A DNA stretch of 64,000 bases from Chelativorans xinjiangensis (GCF_009812055.1 NZ_WQNH01000016.1:1-64000); one strand, 5' to 3'; shown: positions 1 to 9,947, numbered from the stretch's first letter. Made by a program: numbers and translations. The notes: a model not told the origin generated them from the sequence alone.

Positions 1-68
1 GAAAGCTCGTCCTGCTCGCAAACGCCCTGCTCAGAGACAGCCGAAAATGGACGCCTGCCCTTCCTTGA
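1..68 (+). pseudogene. IS110-type transposase, 3' end only
   Basis: The third reading frame is open from the window edge to a TGA at 66-68 and encodes a tail reading KLVLLANALLRDSRKWTPAL(P). That pattern (LANALLR followed by a W-T-P end) resembles the C terminus of IS110-family DEDD transposases. Only about 22 residues are visible, so it cannot be said whether the upstream gene is intact. It lies about 190 bp before tRNA-Lys. The family call is from memory of the C-terminal motif and is moderately uncertain. Confidence 0.5.
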
Positions 69-256
69 CCAACACGGATACTCTAGCCTGCATATAACCG
101 CCAAGCGGCGCACGCTCCAATCACCATCTCGTGGCAAAGCGCCGCAGCTTCCCGCACAACAAGAGCGCCGTTGCCACGGCCTTTTGCGGTTGACCGGGCA
201 AAGCCGCCTGACTATGTTCCGCCGCACTCCCGCAGGCGGCCCGCCGCTTATCGCGC

Positions 257-332
257 GAGCGCGTAGCTCAGCTGGTAGAGCAACTGACTTTTAATCAGTA
301 GGTCCAGGGTTCGAGCCCCTGCGCGCTCACCA
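257..332 (+). tRNA. tRNA-Lys (anticodon TTT)
   Basis: The cloverleaf is complete. The acceptor arms GAGCGCG (257-263) and CGCGCTC (322-328) pair perfectly. The D-loop has the TAGCTCAG...GGTAGAGC pattern, the anticodon stem CTGAC/GTCAG holds the loop TTTTAAT with anticodon TTT, and the T-arm reads GGTTCGAGCC. The discriminator A and an encoded CCA end at 332. Length 76 nt. Confidence 0.97.
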
Positions 333-430
333 AAAACTCCAAGAAAACAACGCTTTGCTGAGGAAGCCCGCCGACATGCACTGACCGGTGCGTTCATGTC
401 CGCAGGGTGTGCGAAAATTGGCGCGGACAT

Positions 431-462
431 GAAAAGCCCGCCACCGTTTCAAGTGACGGGCG
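431..462 (-). terminator. Rho-independent terminator of the GlsB-like gene
   Basis: Read on the minus strand, GCCCGTCAC and GTGGCGGGC form a stem with one mismatch around a loop of about 9 nt and are followed by TTTT. It lies about 80 bp beyond the stop of the minus-strand membrane-protein gene. Confidence 0.6.
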
Positions 463-541
463 CTTACGGGCCTTTTAGTCCGCCGGTTCCAGTTCGGCTG
501 GTTCCTCAGCCGCTGGCAGCGCCCCGTATGCTTCCTGACAC

Positions 542-799
542 CTACAGGCTGCGTCGCCCGGTCACGGAATGGTATAGGTAAAGCACGACTATTGACCCGA
601 TAACGGCGACGATCAGGCTGTAAATATTGAGGCCTGTGATCCCGGATGCGCCAAAGAAACTGAAAATAACACCACCGACAACCGCACCGACAACCCCGAG
701 TACGATGTCCAAGAGCATGCCCTGACCGCTCTTGTTGACGATCTTGCTTCCCAGGAAGCCAGCAATAAGACCAAGAATGATCCAACTGATAATCGACAT
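542..799 (-). CDS. GlsB/YeaQ/YmgE family stress-response membrane protein
   Basis: An 85-residue, almost wholly hydrophobic protein with three predicted membrane helices and the glycine-rich pattern IISWIILGLIAGFLGSKIVN...DIVLGVVGAVVGG of the transglycosylase-associated (GlsB/YeaQ) family. Members are small inner-membrane proteins often induced by general stress; their biochemical role is unknown. The ATG at 799 is chosen over the longer upstream extension because GGAGG lies just ahead of it and the family begins with M-x-I-I/L-x-W. A terminator follows on the same strand. No operon partner is evident. Confidence 0.85.
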   Translation of the reverse strand: MSIISWIILGLIAGFLGSKIVNKSGQGMLLDIVLGVVGAVVGGVIFSFFGASGITGLNIYSLIVAVIGSIVVLYLYHSVTGRRSL

Positions 800-941
800 G
801 TCATTCCTCCATACCCCGTTCCTCATAATTCTCTTGTCACAGACGCCGAATAAACTCAACTTCAACGGGAGCTTGAAAACTCAAACCAGAGCGTCATTAT
901 GGGGAAACGGGCGGAGGTTTCTCACATGTGGAGGCCTAATC

Positions 942-1382
942 ATGGGAATTTTTGACGATGCCGTGCCGGGAGGAAATGTCGGCAAGCCATTGATGATCGC
1001 GCTCGGTGCTTTGCTGGTGAGCAGATTTCTGAGCAGCAGAAAAGACCAGCCTGAACAGGGACAGGATAAGGGTGTTGCACAATCCGAGGATGGGGGTCTG
1101 TTGGGTGGCATGGACGGACTCTTGGACAAACTCAGGAATTCTGGCCATGGCGACAAGGCCGATTCGTGGGTCGGTTCAGGCGACAACAAGCCAATCGCCA
1201 AGGATGATCTGGGTGACGCGTTGGGGTCGGACATAGTCAAGCAGCTCGCAGAGAAAACAGGTATGCCGGAGGAGGAGTTGTTGAAGCAGCTATCGGCCGT
1301 GCTGCCCGGCCTGGTCGATAAACTTACGCCGGCCGGCAAGACCCCTGAATCTGGCCAAATTGCTTCAGCCTTGCGAATGTAA
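942..1382 (+). CDS. YidB family protein (DUF937)
   Basis: A 146-residue soluble protein. The start region (MGIFDDAVPG...KPLMIALGALLVSR) and the C-terminal part (LGSDIVKQLAEKTGMPEEELLKQLSAVLPGLVDKLTPAG) match the YidB/DUF937 architecture, in which a helical bundle ends in LPxLVDxLTPxG. The middle is Gly/Asp-rich and likely flexible. Function is unknown in the family. GGAGG ten bases before 942 supports this start. It is divergent from the GlsB-like gene, and both look like stress-type accessory genes, which is an inference from family behaviour. Confidence 0.85.
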   Translation: MGIFDDAVPGGNVGKPLMIALGALLVSRFLSSRKDQPEQGQDKGVAQSEDGGLLGGMDGLLDKLRNSGHGDKADSWVGSGDNKPIAKDDLGDALGSDIVKQLAEKTGMPEEELLKQLSAVLPGLVDKLTPAGKTPESGQIASALRM

Positions 1383-1472
1383 TACATCCCCACGACGGAG
1401 CGAGACGTACGGCACGACAGTATCGGCCGAATCGTTGCCAGAAGCTCTCAAGAGGCTGCTCGCCTGACAATG

Positions 1473-1502
1473 AAGCCCGGCCACCGCAGCGGCCGGGCCT
1501 TG
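1473..1502 (+). terminator. GC-rich hairpin downstream of the YidB gene
   Basis: GCCCGGCC and GGCCGGGC form a perfect 8-bp stem around a loop of about 7 nt, flanked by AA and TT. No long T-run follows, so its termination strength is uncertain. It sits about 95 bp after the YidB stop. Confidence 0.45.
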
Positions 1503-1662
1503 CGAGTGGGAAATGTTTCCCTATTTGCCGGGCGCAGCCTGCTGTGCCCTAATTTGCTCCAGGCTCTTTTTGGCTATCCCGCACCCATCGGCCACTGCTC
1601 CTGCCCTGGGCGCACCCTGCCCTTTTTGCCGTTCTGGAAAGAACCAACAACGAGGAAATGGT

Positions 1663-1908
1663 ATGGCCGACAAGAAACCCATCGAGTCAGCACCGAAGGA
1701 CGGACGGAAACTGACGGTATACTGGACGGACGCTGACGGCCAAGAAAACGAATCCATCGCGCAATACCGTTCTCTGGAACACCTGAAGGCAACCGGTGGC
1801 GATTGGGATGAAAGTGACGCCGGCTGGTGGGCTTTTACCGACAGCGACACCCAGAAACGCATCAATCCCCACTCTTGGATGTCGGGTGATGCGGAAGAGG
1901 AAGAGTGA
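1663..1908 (+). CDS. Small acidic hypothetical protein
   Basis: An 81-residue acidic protein (MADKKPIESAPKDGRKLTVYW...) with an EEEE tail and several Trp residues. The opening xPIxSAPKDG resembles a motif common in small rhizobial and phage-derived proteins of unknown function, where IxTAPxDG is followed by a tryptophan-rich stretch; that comparison is from memory. GAGG lies about 9 bases before the ATG. There are no membrane segments or cysteines. No function can be assigned. Confidence 0.6.
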   Translation: MADKKPIESAPKDGRKLTVYWTDADGQENESIAQYRSLEHLKATGGDWDESDAGWWAFTDSDTQKRINPHSWMSGDAEEEE

Positions 1909-2029
1909 GTATGCGGCCTCTTCGTCTATGACGGTGCCGGCGCGAGGTTCTTGAAGATGACGAAGCCGAACGGATCCGGGTGCGCTTACCAAAAACCCTC
2001 AGTTAAACCAATGCATTACGATCAGAATC

Positions 2030-3709
2030 TCACCGTTCCACGCTGCGCCCATTGGCGGCTGCAGCTTGGCCCGCCTCCCGCCGCGCCCGCTCGCGGAAGA
2101 TGCGGCGGATGATTTTGCCGGTGGTGGTCAGCGGCATGGAATCAACGAATTCGACCTCGCGCGGATATTCATGCGCCGAGAGCCGGTCGCGCACCCATAG
2201 CCTGATCTCTTCGGCCAACGCGGCGTTGGCCGCCGAGGCGTCCTTGAGCATCACGTAGGCTTTCACGATCTCGGTGCGGAGGGGATCGGGTTTGCCGACG
2301 GCGGCGGCGAGTGCGACGGCCGGGTGGCCCGTCAGGCAGTCCTCGATCTCGGTCGGGCCGATCCGGTAGCCCGCCGATGTGATGACGTCGTCATCGCGGC
2401 CGACGAAGTGGAAATAGCCGTCTTCGTCCACGAGGCCCTGGTCGCCGGTGGTCATCCAGTCGCCGATGAACTTTTGCCTCGTCGCCTCTTCGTTCCGCCA
2501 ATATTCGAGGAACATCACCGGATCGGGACGGCGGACCGCGACCTGCCCCACCTCGCCACGCGCGACCGGTTGGCCCTCCCCGTCGATCACGGCGACCCGG
2601 TGGCCGGGTACGGGCAGGCCGATGGCGCCGGCGCGGCTCACGCCGATTTCACCGCAGGAGGAAAGCACGAGGTTGCACTCGGTCTGGCCGTAGAACTCGT
2701 TGATGGTGAGGCCGAGCTCAGCGCGCGCCCAGTCATAGGTCTCGCGGCCCAGCGCCTCGCCGCCGGAGCCGACGGTCCTCAAGCTCAGGCGGAAGCGCCT
2801 GGCGATGTCCGGCACGCCTTTCAGCATCCTGAGCGCGGTGGGCGGGATGAAGGCGTTGCGCACCTTCATCTCCTCCATCAGGCGGAGCGCCGCCTCCGGG
2901 TCGAACTTTTCAAAGCGGCCGGCCACCACCGGCACACCCAGGTAAAGCCCGGGCAGGAGCACGTTGAGGAGGCCGCCGGCCCAGGCCCAGTCGGCCGGTG
3001 TCCACAGGAGATCGCCCGGCTGCGGCAGGAATTCGTGATGCATCCCGACGCCCGGAAGGTGGCCGAGCAGCACGCGGTGGCCATGGAGGGCGCCTTTTGG
3101 CGGCCCGGTGGTGCCGGAGGTGAAGATCATCATCGCCGGATCGTCGGGTCCGGTCGCCTCGGCCGTGAATGCGCCTGAGTTGTCGGCCACCAGTTGGTGG
3201 AAACCCCTGGCGCCCGCATCGGCGCCGTCGGTTGAGATCACCGTCTCCAATGCCGTCAGGCGATCCCTGATCGCCTTCAGCTTATCCAGGCCTGCCCCAT
3301 TGGTGACGACCGCTTTCACGCCGGCCGTCTGCAGCCGGTATTCCAATGCTTCGACGCCGAAGAGCAGCGCCAGCGGCACGGCAATCGCGCCGAGCTTAAA
3401 GATCGCCGCGTGGCTGATCGCCGTCTCGAAGCATTGCGGCAGCAGCAAAGCGACGCGGTCGCCACGCTTGATGCCGGCTGTCCTCAGCGCATTCGCCAGC
3501 GCGTTGGAGCGTGCGGTCAGTTCCCTGTAGGTGAGCCGTTCGACCGTTCCTTCCGCACGATACTCGAAGAGCGCCACACGGTCGGGCTCGCGCCCGCCCC
3601 ACGCGTCGGCAACCGCGGTGCCGATGTTGAAGGATTGCGGAATGTTCCAGCGAAAGCCGCGATAGAGCGCTCTATAGCTGTCGCGCCTCTCAAGCATGGC
3701 CGCCGACAC
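2030..3709 (-). CDS. AMP-dependent acyl-CoA synthetase
   Basis: A 559-residue member of the ANL adenylating superfamily. It activates a carboxylic acid with ATP and transfers it to CoA in the cytoplasm. The phosphate-binding loop is MIFTSGTTGPPKG (about residue 190), followed by NEFYGQTE, TGDQG and the C-terminal catalytic lysine motif LTTTGKIIRR. The compact acetoacetyl/medium-chain-like layout with a WTPADWAWAGGL region suggests an acetyl/propionyl- or medium-chain-type enzyme; the substrate cannot be read from the sequence. The first codon is GTG at 3709, and an in-frame ATG at 3697 is an equally plausible start. It appears monocistronic. Confidence 0.88.
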   Translation of the reverse strand: MSAAMLERRDSYRALYRGFRWNIPQSFNIGTAVADAWGGREPDRVALFEYRAEGTVERLTYRELTARSNALANALRTAGIKRGDRVALLLPQCFETAISHAAIFKLGAIAVPLALLFGVEALEYRLQTAGVKAVVTNGAGLDKLKAIRDRLTALETVISTDGADAGARGFHQLVADNSGAFTAEATGPDDPAMMIFTSGTTGPPKGALHGHRVLLGHLPGVGMHHEFLPQPGDLLWTPADWAWAGGLLNVLLPGLYLGVPVVAGRFEKFDPEAALRLMEEMKVRNAFIPPTALRMLKGVPDIARRFRLSLRTVGSGGEALGRETYDWARAELGLTINEFYGQTECNLVLSSCGEIGVSRAGAIGLPVPGHRVAVIDGEGQPVARGEVGQVAVRRPDPVMFLEYWRNEEATRQKFIGDWMTTGDQGLVDEDGYFHFVGRDDDVITSAGYRIGPTEIEDCLTGHPAVALAAAVGKPDPLRTEIVKAYVMLKDASAANAALAEEIRLWVRDRLSAHEYPREVEFVDSMPLTTTGKIIRRIFRERARREAGQAAAANGRSVER

Positions 3710-3886
3710 GCCTCACCGAACCGCCCGCCGTGGAAAATCAGTCATTGCGAAGCTCCGCGCACGTGCGCTCCAAAAGATTGGCCAGAAGAAGTGTATTCGT
3801 CCGGTGGGATCGGGGCAATCCGCGCTTTCACTCGGCGGATAGAGAACGAACTATCTGCGTTTTGCGAAAGGTTCGCGGCAAGGGTT

Positions 3887-4111
3887 TTAGAATTTCCGTA
3901 TCGTTCCAACGACCTCGACTACGACATCGAGGCCATCGAACGTCCTTGGCAGCTTGACGGCCTCCTCGTCTCTTGAGACGTAGACGTTCAGCGCGAGGTC
4001 GTCGGCGTTCGGGCTGAGACATATTCCGACGCCGGTCACGCCTTCGGATGGGCCGAACTGCGCCTCGAAGGCCTTTCGGATCTCGATCGCCTGCTCCATC
4101 GAATGCTTCAT
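3887..4111 (-). CDS. Small partner protein of a trypsin-fold protease (hypothetical)
   Basis: A 74-residue acidic protein containing EGVTGVGICLSPNADDLALNVYV and LPRTFDGLDVVVEVVG. That pattern (GVxGVG, then a hydrophobic strand, then LP-x3-DGxxVxVxxxG) looks like the small alpha/beta domain often found fused to, or encoded beside, bacterial trypsin-like proteins of the NAL1 type. It lies directly downstream of such a gene, separated by about 70 bp containing a repeat. The ATG at 4111 is preferred because sequence upstream of it is repeat-derived; 4099 is an alternative. A role as pro-region or inhibitor is speculation. Confidence 0.55.
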   Translation of the reverse strand: MKHSMEQAIEIRKAFEAQFGPSEGVTGVGICLSPNADDLALNVYVSRDEEAVKLPRTFDGLDVVVEVVGTIRKF

Positions 4112-4123
4112 GCCGGCCGTCTC

Positions 4124-4182
4124 GTTGTTTGAGCGTGATCTTTTCCGAAAGCCGGTGTCCACTTTTCGGGATCATGCTCTAG
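4124..4182. repeat. Short rhizobial intergenic repeat copy
   Basis: An inverted-repeat module in which AGCGTGATC...CCGAAAAGCCGGTGTCC is mirrored by CACTTTTCGGGATCATGCTC. It relates to the element copies near 26,937 and 41,120, which also carry a CCGAAA/TTTCGG core. It fills the space between the protease gene and its small partner. Confidence 0.5.
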
Positions 4183-5246
4183 ATAAGCGTCACTCCGAGA
4201 TGCTGAACGACGGATGATATAGGGTTTGCCCCCGTTATTCCAACACCACCGGCGCCTCCGGAGGCGGAGCCCGAGAACAGGAGCCCGACCGGCCGGCCTC
4301 CTTCGTCGACGATCAGGGAGCCGCTGTCGCCGGGCCTGCTGAAGGGCCGCGTCGGCGACATGTCCATTTCGATGACGATCTGGTCGTCGAACCTTGCCAA
4401 GCCGTCGCCCATGTCGACGAGGAAATTGTTGACGCTGACGGCCCTGACGCTTCCCCGCGTGAAACTGGTCGTGCGGCCGGTCTTGAACACCGTCATGCCC
4501 GGGAGGACTTCTGCAAGCTGTTCCGGGGTCAGCGTCATCGCCGGTTCGGGCGTGTCCTCGCCGCTGTAAAGCGTGTGGCGGTCTTCCTCGCGCTCATGCT
4601 CCGAAAGAGACGCCACGGCCGCGTCGACAAAGTTCGGCACACCCTCGTATTGGATGGGGACGAAGCGGGTAAGCGCCGCTATGTCGTCGGGCCCCGGCCT
4701 GCCGCCGTCTCGCGCGCCCGGCTGCATGACGGCCGTCGGCGGTGCCACCTTGTTGACGTCCGCCAGCACGTGGTTGTTGGAAAGGACCGCCCTTTGGCCC
4801 GTCTCGTCGTCGCGGCAGAAGCAGCCGAGCGTGCCGGCGTATTCCACGGTGGTGGGCGAAATGCTTGCGCCGAGCCGGAGCGGATCGTTGCGCGTGGTCG
4901 TCCAGAGCGGCCGTTGGCGGCCGATATAGAGGACGTCGGCCTCGCCCCTTGCGAAACCGACGATCTCCTCCACGACGGCGCTGCGCACCTTGCGGCGGTC
5001 CTGAACCAGCACCGCAAGCCTGGCATCGGCGGAAGCGGCATCCTGCGTGATGACGCCGAGGGCAATGTCCTCGACCGCTCGCTTCTTCGCCGTTTTGCGG
5101 TAAACCCGCCCTTTCTCCAGAAGAAAGGGATCGAGGTAAAGGCTCGAGGGCGGCCGTCCGGCATGGGTGGTCGCCGGTGCCTCGACGAAATCGAAAACCC
5201 TTGAAAATATCTGTGCTTGGAGTTCAAGCGCGGAATCGAACCTCAT
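4179..5246 (-). CDS. Trypsin-fold serine protease-like protein (NAL1-type)
   Basis: A 355-residue protein without a signal peptide. The C-terminal part carries a plausible trypsin triad: His159 in VLSNNHVLAD, Asp208 in NFVDAAVA and Ser308 in RPGDSGS. His sits in NNHV, not the classical AAHC, as in the NAL1-like branch of cytosolic trypsin-fold proteins. Residues 57-110 form a separate small alpha/beta segment (ARLAVLVQDRRKVRSAVVEE...VLYIGR). Strong GGAGG precedes the ATG at 5246. The adjacent 74-residue gene is probably functionally linked. Substrate unknown; catalytic activity is inferred from residues only. Confidence 0.7.
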   Translation of the reverse strand: MRFDSALELQAQIFSRVFDFVEAPATTHAGRPPSSLYLDPFLLEKGRVYRKTAKKRAVEDIALGVITQDAASADARLAVLVQDRRKVRSAVVEEIVGFARGEADVLYIGRQRPLWTTTRNDPLRLGASISPTTVEYAGTLGCFCRDDETGQRAVLSNNHVLADVNKVAPPTAVMQPGARDGGRPGPDDIAALTRFVPIQYEGVPNFVDAAVASLSEHEREEDRHTLYSGEDTPEPAMTLTPEQLAEVLPGMTVFKTGRTTSFTRGSVRAVSVNNFLVDMGDGLARFDDQIVIEMDMSPTRPFSRPGDSGSLIVDEGGRPVGLLFSGSASGGAGGVGITGANPISSVVQHLGVTLI

Positions 5247-5336
5247 GCTGCCTCCAGCGTCCGTCCCCGCGAATCAAATCTTAGCACGGCGCGCTCATAG
5301 CGTGGATGACGCTGCAACCGCGAGGCGAGCGGATTA

Positions 5337-6245
5337 TCACCGGGGAGCCAGGTCAGGCGCGGTCGTCCGCCGATTGAGCACCCAGACGAAAGCTCCACCG
5401 GTGATGTAGGCGATGACGCCGTAAAGGGCGGGGGGAATGGCCATCTCGGGGTTGTTCAGCATGTACTGGCTCAGCGCCAGCGTGATGACGAGGGCAGCGT
5501 TGTGGATGCCGATCGACATGGCCAGCGCGATCGCCTGGCGCCGCTCGACCCCGAGGACCAGCGGCGCAAAGTAGCCTACCGCGAAGCTCACCAGATTGAA
5601 GACGAGCGCCGTGGCGCCGATGACGGGCCCCCACGCCAAAACCAGGCCCCAGTGGCTGACCAGCGCGAATATGACGATCGCTGCCAGAAAGAATGTGGCC
5701 AGGGCCTTTACCGGCCGGTCGAGGCGGCGCGCCATCGCCGGATAGCGGCTGTGAACGAACATGCCGATCATCGCCGGCACGACGGCGAGCGCGAAGATCT
5801 GCAGTATGTGGTCGATCCCGACGGAAACTGTTTCCGTTTCGCCGTAGAACAACAGCAGCGAGACGTTGGCAACGATCGGCAGGCTGACCAGCACGAGAAC
5901 GGAGGTGACGGCGGCAAAGGTGATGCTGAGGGCTACGTCGCCGCGGGCAAGATGCGTGTAGAGCGTGGCTGAAGTGGCGCCGGGGCTTGCCGCCAGAAGC
6001 ATCATGCCGACGGCAATGGCGGGCGGCAGATCCGACAGATAGACCAGCACCAGGCAGAACGCCGGCAGGATCACCGCCTGGCAGACAATGCCGATAAGGA
6101 CCGGCTTCGGTCTCGAGAGTATGCGCGTGAAATCCTCGAGCTTGAGCGAGAGGCCGAGGCCCAGCATGATGATGACGAGCGCTATCGGGAGACCCACGTT
6201 CAGCGCCGGGCTCGACTGCATGCTGCCGATGTCTTCCGCCCCCAT
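5337..6245 (-). CDS. Bile acid:sodium symporter family transporter
   Basis: A 302-residue polytopic inner-membrane protein with about nine or ten hydrophobic helices and the BASS/SBF signature LLAASPGATSATLYTHLARGDVALS, whose conserved PGA motif lies in the discontinuous helix. The late motif SIGIHNAALVITLAL is also typical. Bacterial members move organic anions (bile acids, pantoate, pyruvate) with Na+; the substrate here is unknown. GGGAGAAAGG a few bases before the ATG at 6245 supports the start. It lies about 80 bp upstream of the Nnr stop with the same polarity, so co-transcription after nnr is possible. Confidence 0.82.
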   Translation of the reverse strand: MGAEDIGSMQSSPALNVGLPIALVIIMLGLGLSLKLEDFTRILSRPKPVLIGIVCQAVILPAFCLVLVYLSDLPPAIAVGMMLLAASPGATSATLYTHLARGDVALSITFAAVTSVLVLVSLPIVANVSLLLFYGETETVSVGIDHILQIFALAVVPAMIGMFVHSRYPAMARRLDRPVKALATFFLAAIVIFALVSHWGLVLAWGPVIGATALVFNLVSFAVGYFAPLVLGVERRQAIALAMSIGIHNAALVITLALSQYMLNNPEMAIPPALYGVIAYITGGAFVWVLNRRTTAPDLAPR

Positions 6246-6322
6246 GATGCCTTTCTCCCGTTGAAGTTATGCACCGGCCGCGGCCGGACGGCAGATAGTC
6301 TCTCCTATCTTCGGTTACTTTT

Positions 6323-7828
6323 TTATCCCTCTTCGCCGAGATAGGCGCGCAGCACCTCCGGCAGCTGCTCCGGCATATCCTCCGCAATCAGCCCGGGACC
6401 GACCTGCCGCCCGGCCTCGGCGTGCAGATGGACTGCCGCGCACGCCGCCTCGAATCCCGGCATCCCCTGCCCCAGCAGTCCCGCGATCATCCCGGCCAAA
6501 ACGTCGCCGGAGCCGGCGGTGGCGAGATAGGGAGTGGCATTGGTGTTGATGGCGGCGCGGCCGTCGGGAGCGGCGACGACGGTGTCGGCCCCCTTGAGAA
6601 CGAGAACGGCGCTGGCGCGGGCGGCAGCCTGGCGGGCCCTCTCCAGTTTGGAGAAAAGCGCATCGCCGGCAAGGTCGGGGAAGAGACGGGCGAACTCCCC
6701 TTCATGGGGTGTAAGCACAAGGGCCGCCGGGCTTGCGCTGGCGGCGGCAAATAGGCGGTCGGGAGCATCGGCGAAAGCGGTGACGGCATCGGCATCGAGG
6801 ACGAGGTGGGCTGCAGCGGTGCCGGAGGCGGGGCGCAGCACGGTTTCGGTGAAGAGGCGGGCGCTTTCACCGACGCCGAAACCGGGGCCGATCACGAAGG
6901 CTGCGGGGTGGCGCCGGTCGATGAAGGCGGCAAGCTCTGCCTCCCCTTCCACGCGGGCCAGCATGATAGCGGTAAGGTGCATGGCATTGACCGCCAACGC
7001 GGCGGCGGGCGAAAGCACGGTCACCGCCCCTGCCCCGATGCGCGCCGCGCCCCGTGCAGCGAGCCTTGCCGCGCCGGTCACCGTCGGCGGGCCGGAGAAG
7101 ACGGCGACGTGGCCGCGCTTGTATTTGTGTGTGTCCTGTTCGGGGCGCGGCAGCAGGGCTTGCCAGAGCGCCGGCGTGTTTTCACGGCAGGTCGGGCGGA
7201 TGGTTTCGAGCACGGTGGCTAGAATGCCGATGTCGGCGACGACCGTCTCGCCGCATAGCTTGCGGCCGGGAAAGAGCAGATGGCCAGGCTTCTTGCGGAA
7301 GAAGGTGACGGTGAGGTCGGCGGCGAGTGTCGTGCCCAGCACCCTGCCGCTGTCGCCGGCCACGCCGGACGGCAGGTCGACGGCGATAACGGGCGCCTTC
7401 GCCTTCGCCGCCTTTTCCAGCGCCTCGGCGTAGGGCCCCTCCACAGGCTTGGAAAGGCCGGCGCCGAAGAGCGCATCGACGACCGCCCAGCCGGCTTCGG
7501 GCGCGAACGTGTCGAGGGGGCGGGCTTCCAGCGGGCATTCGTCGGCCGCTCGCGCAGCATCTGTGCCGGCCGGCGGCACCGACTGGCGCCACAGGCGCAC
7601 GGCAAGCCCCCGTTCGTGAAGCAGGCGGGCGATCACATAGCCGTCGCCGCCGTTGTTGCCGGGGCCGCACAAGACGTCGTAGCCGGCCGCATCAGTGAAA
7701 CGGGCCAGGAGTTCCGCTACCACCGCCGCACCCGCATTGAGCATCAGCGGATAGCTCCCGGCGCCTCCGGCCTCGGCGGCGAGCCGGTCCGCCTCCCCCA
7801 TTTCCCGCGGCGAAAGGATCTCGTGCAT
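6323..7828 (-). CDS. nnr: Bifunctional NAD(P)HX epimerase / ADP-dependent NAD(P)HX dehydratase
   Basis: A 501-residue two-domain repair enzyme. The N-terminal YjeF_N Rossmann-like epimerase domain (about residues 1-215) carries CGPGNNGGDGYVIARLL. The C-terminal ribokinase-like dehydratase (about 225-490) carries GPGFG, LTPHEGEFARLF and the phosphate-binding ATAGSGDVLAGMIAGLL. Together they convert both hydrated NAD(P)H epimers back to NAD(P)H using ADP. The ATG at 7828 follows GAGGGA and gives the usual family length; the long upstream in-frame extension overlaps the glnB promoter region and is rejected. Head-to-head with glnB. Confidence 0.93.
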   Translation of the reverse strand: MHEILSPREMGEADRLAAEAGGAGSYPLMLNAGAAVVAELLARFTDAAGYDVLCGPGNNGGDGYVIARLLHERGLAVRLWRQSVPPAGTDAARAADECPLEARPLDTFAPEAGWAVVDALFGAGLSKPVEGPYAEALEKAAKAKAPVIAVDLPSGVAGDSGRVLGTTLAADLTVTFFRKKPGHLLFPGRKLCGETVVADIGILATVLETIRPTCRENTPALWQALLPRPEQDTHKYKRGHVAVFSGPPTVTGAARLAARGAARIGAGAVTVLSPAAALAVNAMHLTAIMLARVEGEAELAAFIDRRHPAAFVIGPGFGVGESARLFTETVLRPASGTAAAHLVLDADAVTAFADAPDRLFAAASASPAALVLTPHEGEFARLFPDLAGDALFSKLERARQAAARASAVLVLKGADTVVAAPDGRAAINTNATPYLATAGSGDVLAGMIAGLLGQGMPGFEAACAAVHLHAEAGRQVGPGLIAEDMPEQLPEVLRAYLGEEG

Positions 7829-7909
7829 GAAACATCCCTCTATATGGGCCGATATTGGCCTTTGCGGGCGCCGGCGTAAATGCGGCGCGCGGGCGATGCT
7901 TATTCTTTT

Positions 7910-8465
<556 letters not shown>

Positions 8466-8512
8466 GCCGGCCGATTGTTAGAATAGTTGTCATAGACAGG
8501 GGTTTGAAAAGC

Positions 8513-9922
8513 ATGACGACAGCACAGGATATCCTGAAGCAGATCAAGGACAATGACGTTAAATTCGTCGATCTGCGCTTTACCGATCCGAAGGGCAAGC
8601 TGCAGCACGTGACGATGGACGTCAGCGCTGTCGATGAGGACATGTTCGCCGACGGCGTGATGTTCGACGGCTCCTCGATCGCCGGCTGGAAGGCCATCAA
8701 CGAGTCCGACATGGTGCTGATGCCGGAGCCGGAATCTGCCCATATGGACCCGTTCTTCGCGCAGTCGACACTGGCCATCATCTGCGACATCCTGGACCCG
8801 ATCTCTGGCGAAGCCTACAATCGCGACCCGCGCGGCACCGCCAAGAAGGCGGAAGCCTATGTGCGGGCGGAAGGCATCGGCGACGAGGTCTATGTCGGGC
8901 CGGAAGCCGAGTTCTTCGTCTTCGACGACGTGAAGTACAAGGCCGACCCGTACAACACCGGCTTCAAGCTCGATTCGACCGAGCTGCCCTCCAACGACGA
9001 CACGGAATACGAGACCGGCAATCTCGGTCACCGGCCGCGCGTCAAGGGCGGCTACTTCCCGGTGCCGCCGGTCGATTCGGCGCAGGACATGCGCTCCGAG
9101 ATGCTGACCGTGATGGCCGAGATGGGCGTTACGGTGGAGAAGCACCACCATGAGGTGGGTGCGGCCCAGCACGAACTCGGCATGAAGTTCGATACGCTGA
9201 CGCGCAACGCCGACAAGCTGTTGATCTACAAGTACGTCGTGCACCAGGTGGCCAACGCCTACGGCAAGACAGCCACCTTCATGCCCAAACCCATCTACGG
9301 CGACAACGGCTCGGGCATGCACGTGCACCAGTCGATCTGGAAGGACGGCAAGCCGACCTTCGCCGGCAACGAGTATGCGGGCCTGTCGGAGAGCTGCCTC
9401 TACTACATCGGCGGCGTCATCAAGCACGCCAAGGCCATCAACGCCTTCACCAACCCGACCACCAACTCCTACAAGCGTCTGGTGCCGGGCTTCGAGGCGC
9501 CGGTGCTGCTTGCCTACTCGGCGCGCAACCGCTCGGCCTCCTGCCGCATTCCGTTCGGTTCCTCGCCGAAATCGAAGCGCGTCGAGGTGCGCTTCCCGGA
9601 TGCGATGGCCAATCCGTACCTCGCCTTCGCGGCGATGCTGATGGCCGGCCTCGACGGCATCAAGAACAAGATCCATCCCGGCCAGGCCATGGACAAGGAT
9701 CTCTACGACCTGCCGGCGAAGGAGCTGAAGCGGGTGCCGACGGTCTGCGGCAGCCTGCGCGAGGCTCTGATGAACCTCGACAAGGACCGCGGCTTCCTGA
9801 AGGCGGGCGGTGTGTTCGACGACGACCAGATCGATGCCTACATCGAGCTGAAGATGGCCGAGGTGCTGCGTTACGAGATGACGCCGCACCCGGTCGAGTT
9901 CGACATGTACTACTCCGCGTAA
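8513..9922 (+). CDS. glnA: Type I glutamine synthetase
   Basis: A 469-residue dodecameric GSI enzyme that makes glutamine from glutamate, ammonia and ATP. Visible signatures include [11 protein letters not shown], the metal/ATP site [33 protein letters not shown] (with the catalytic Arg nearby) and NRSASCRIP. The adenylylation tyrosine is Y398 in DLYDLP, so GlnE control is expected. The ATG at 8513 gives the usual MTTAxDxLKQI start; a TTG nine bases earlier is less likely. It is second in the glnB operon and ends before a strong intrinsic terminator. Confidence 0.97.
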   Translation: MTTAQDILKQIKDNDVKFVDLRFTDPKGKLQHVTMDVSAVDEDMFADGVMFDGSSIAGWKAINESDMVLMPEPESAHMDPFFAQSTLAIICDILDPISGEAYNRDPRGTAKKAEAYVRAEGIGDEVYVGPEAEFFVFDDVKYKADPYNTGFKLDSTELPSNDDTEYETGNLGHRPRVKGGYFPVPPVDSAQDMRSEMLTVMAEMGVTVEKHHHEVGAAQHELGMKFDTLTRNADKLLIYKYVVHQVANAYGKTATFMPKPIYGDNGSGMHVHQSIWKDGKPTFAGNEYAGLSESCLYYIGGVIKHAKAINAFTNPTTNSYKRLVPGFEAPVLLAYSARNRSASCRIPFGSSPKSKRVEVRFPDAMANPYLAFAAMLMAGLDGIKNKIHPGQAMDKDLYDLPAKELKRVPTVCGSLREALMNLDKDRGFLKAGGVFDDDQIDAYIELKMAEVLRYEMTPHPVEFDMYYSA

Positions 9923-9929
9923 CGGACAG

Positions 9930-9947
9930 GGCGCCCCTTCGGGCGCC
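9930..9947 (+). other. Small hairpin just after glnA
   Basis: GGCGCCC and GGGCGCC pair around a CTTC loop. It precedes the main terminator by about ten bases and may protect the 3' end of the mRNA. Confidence 0.4.
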
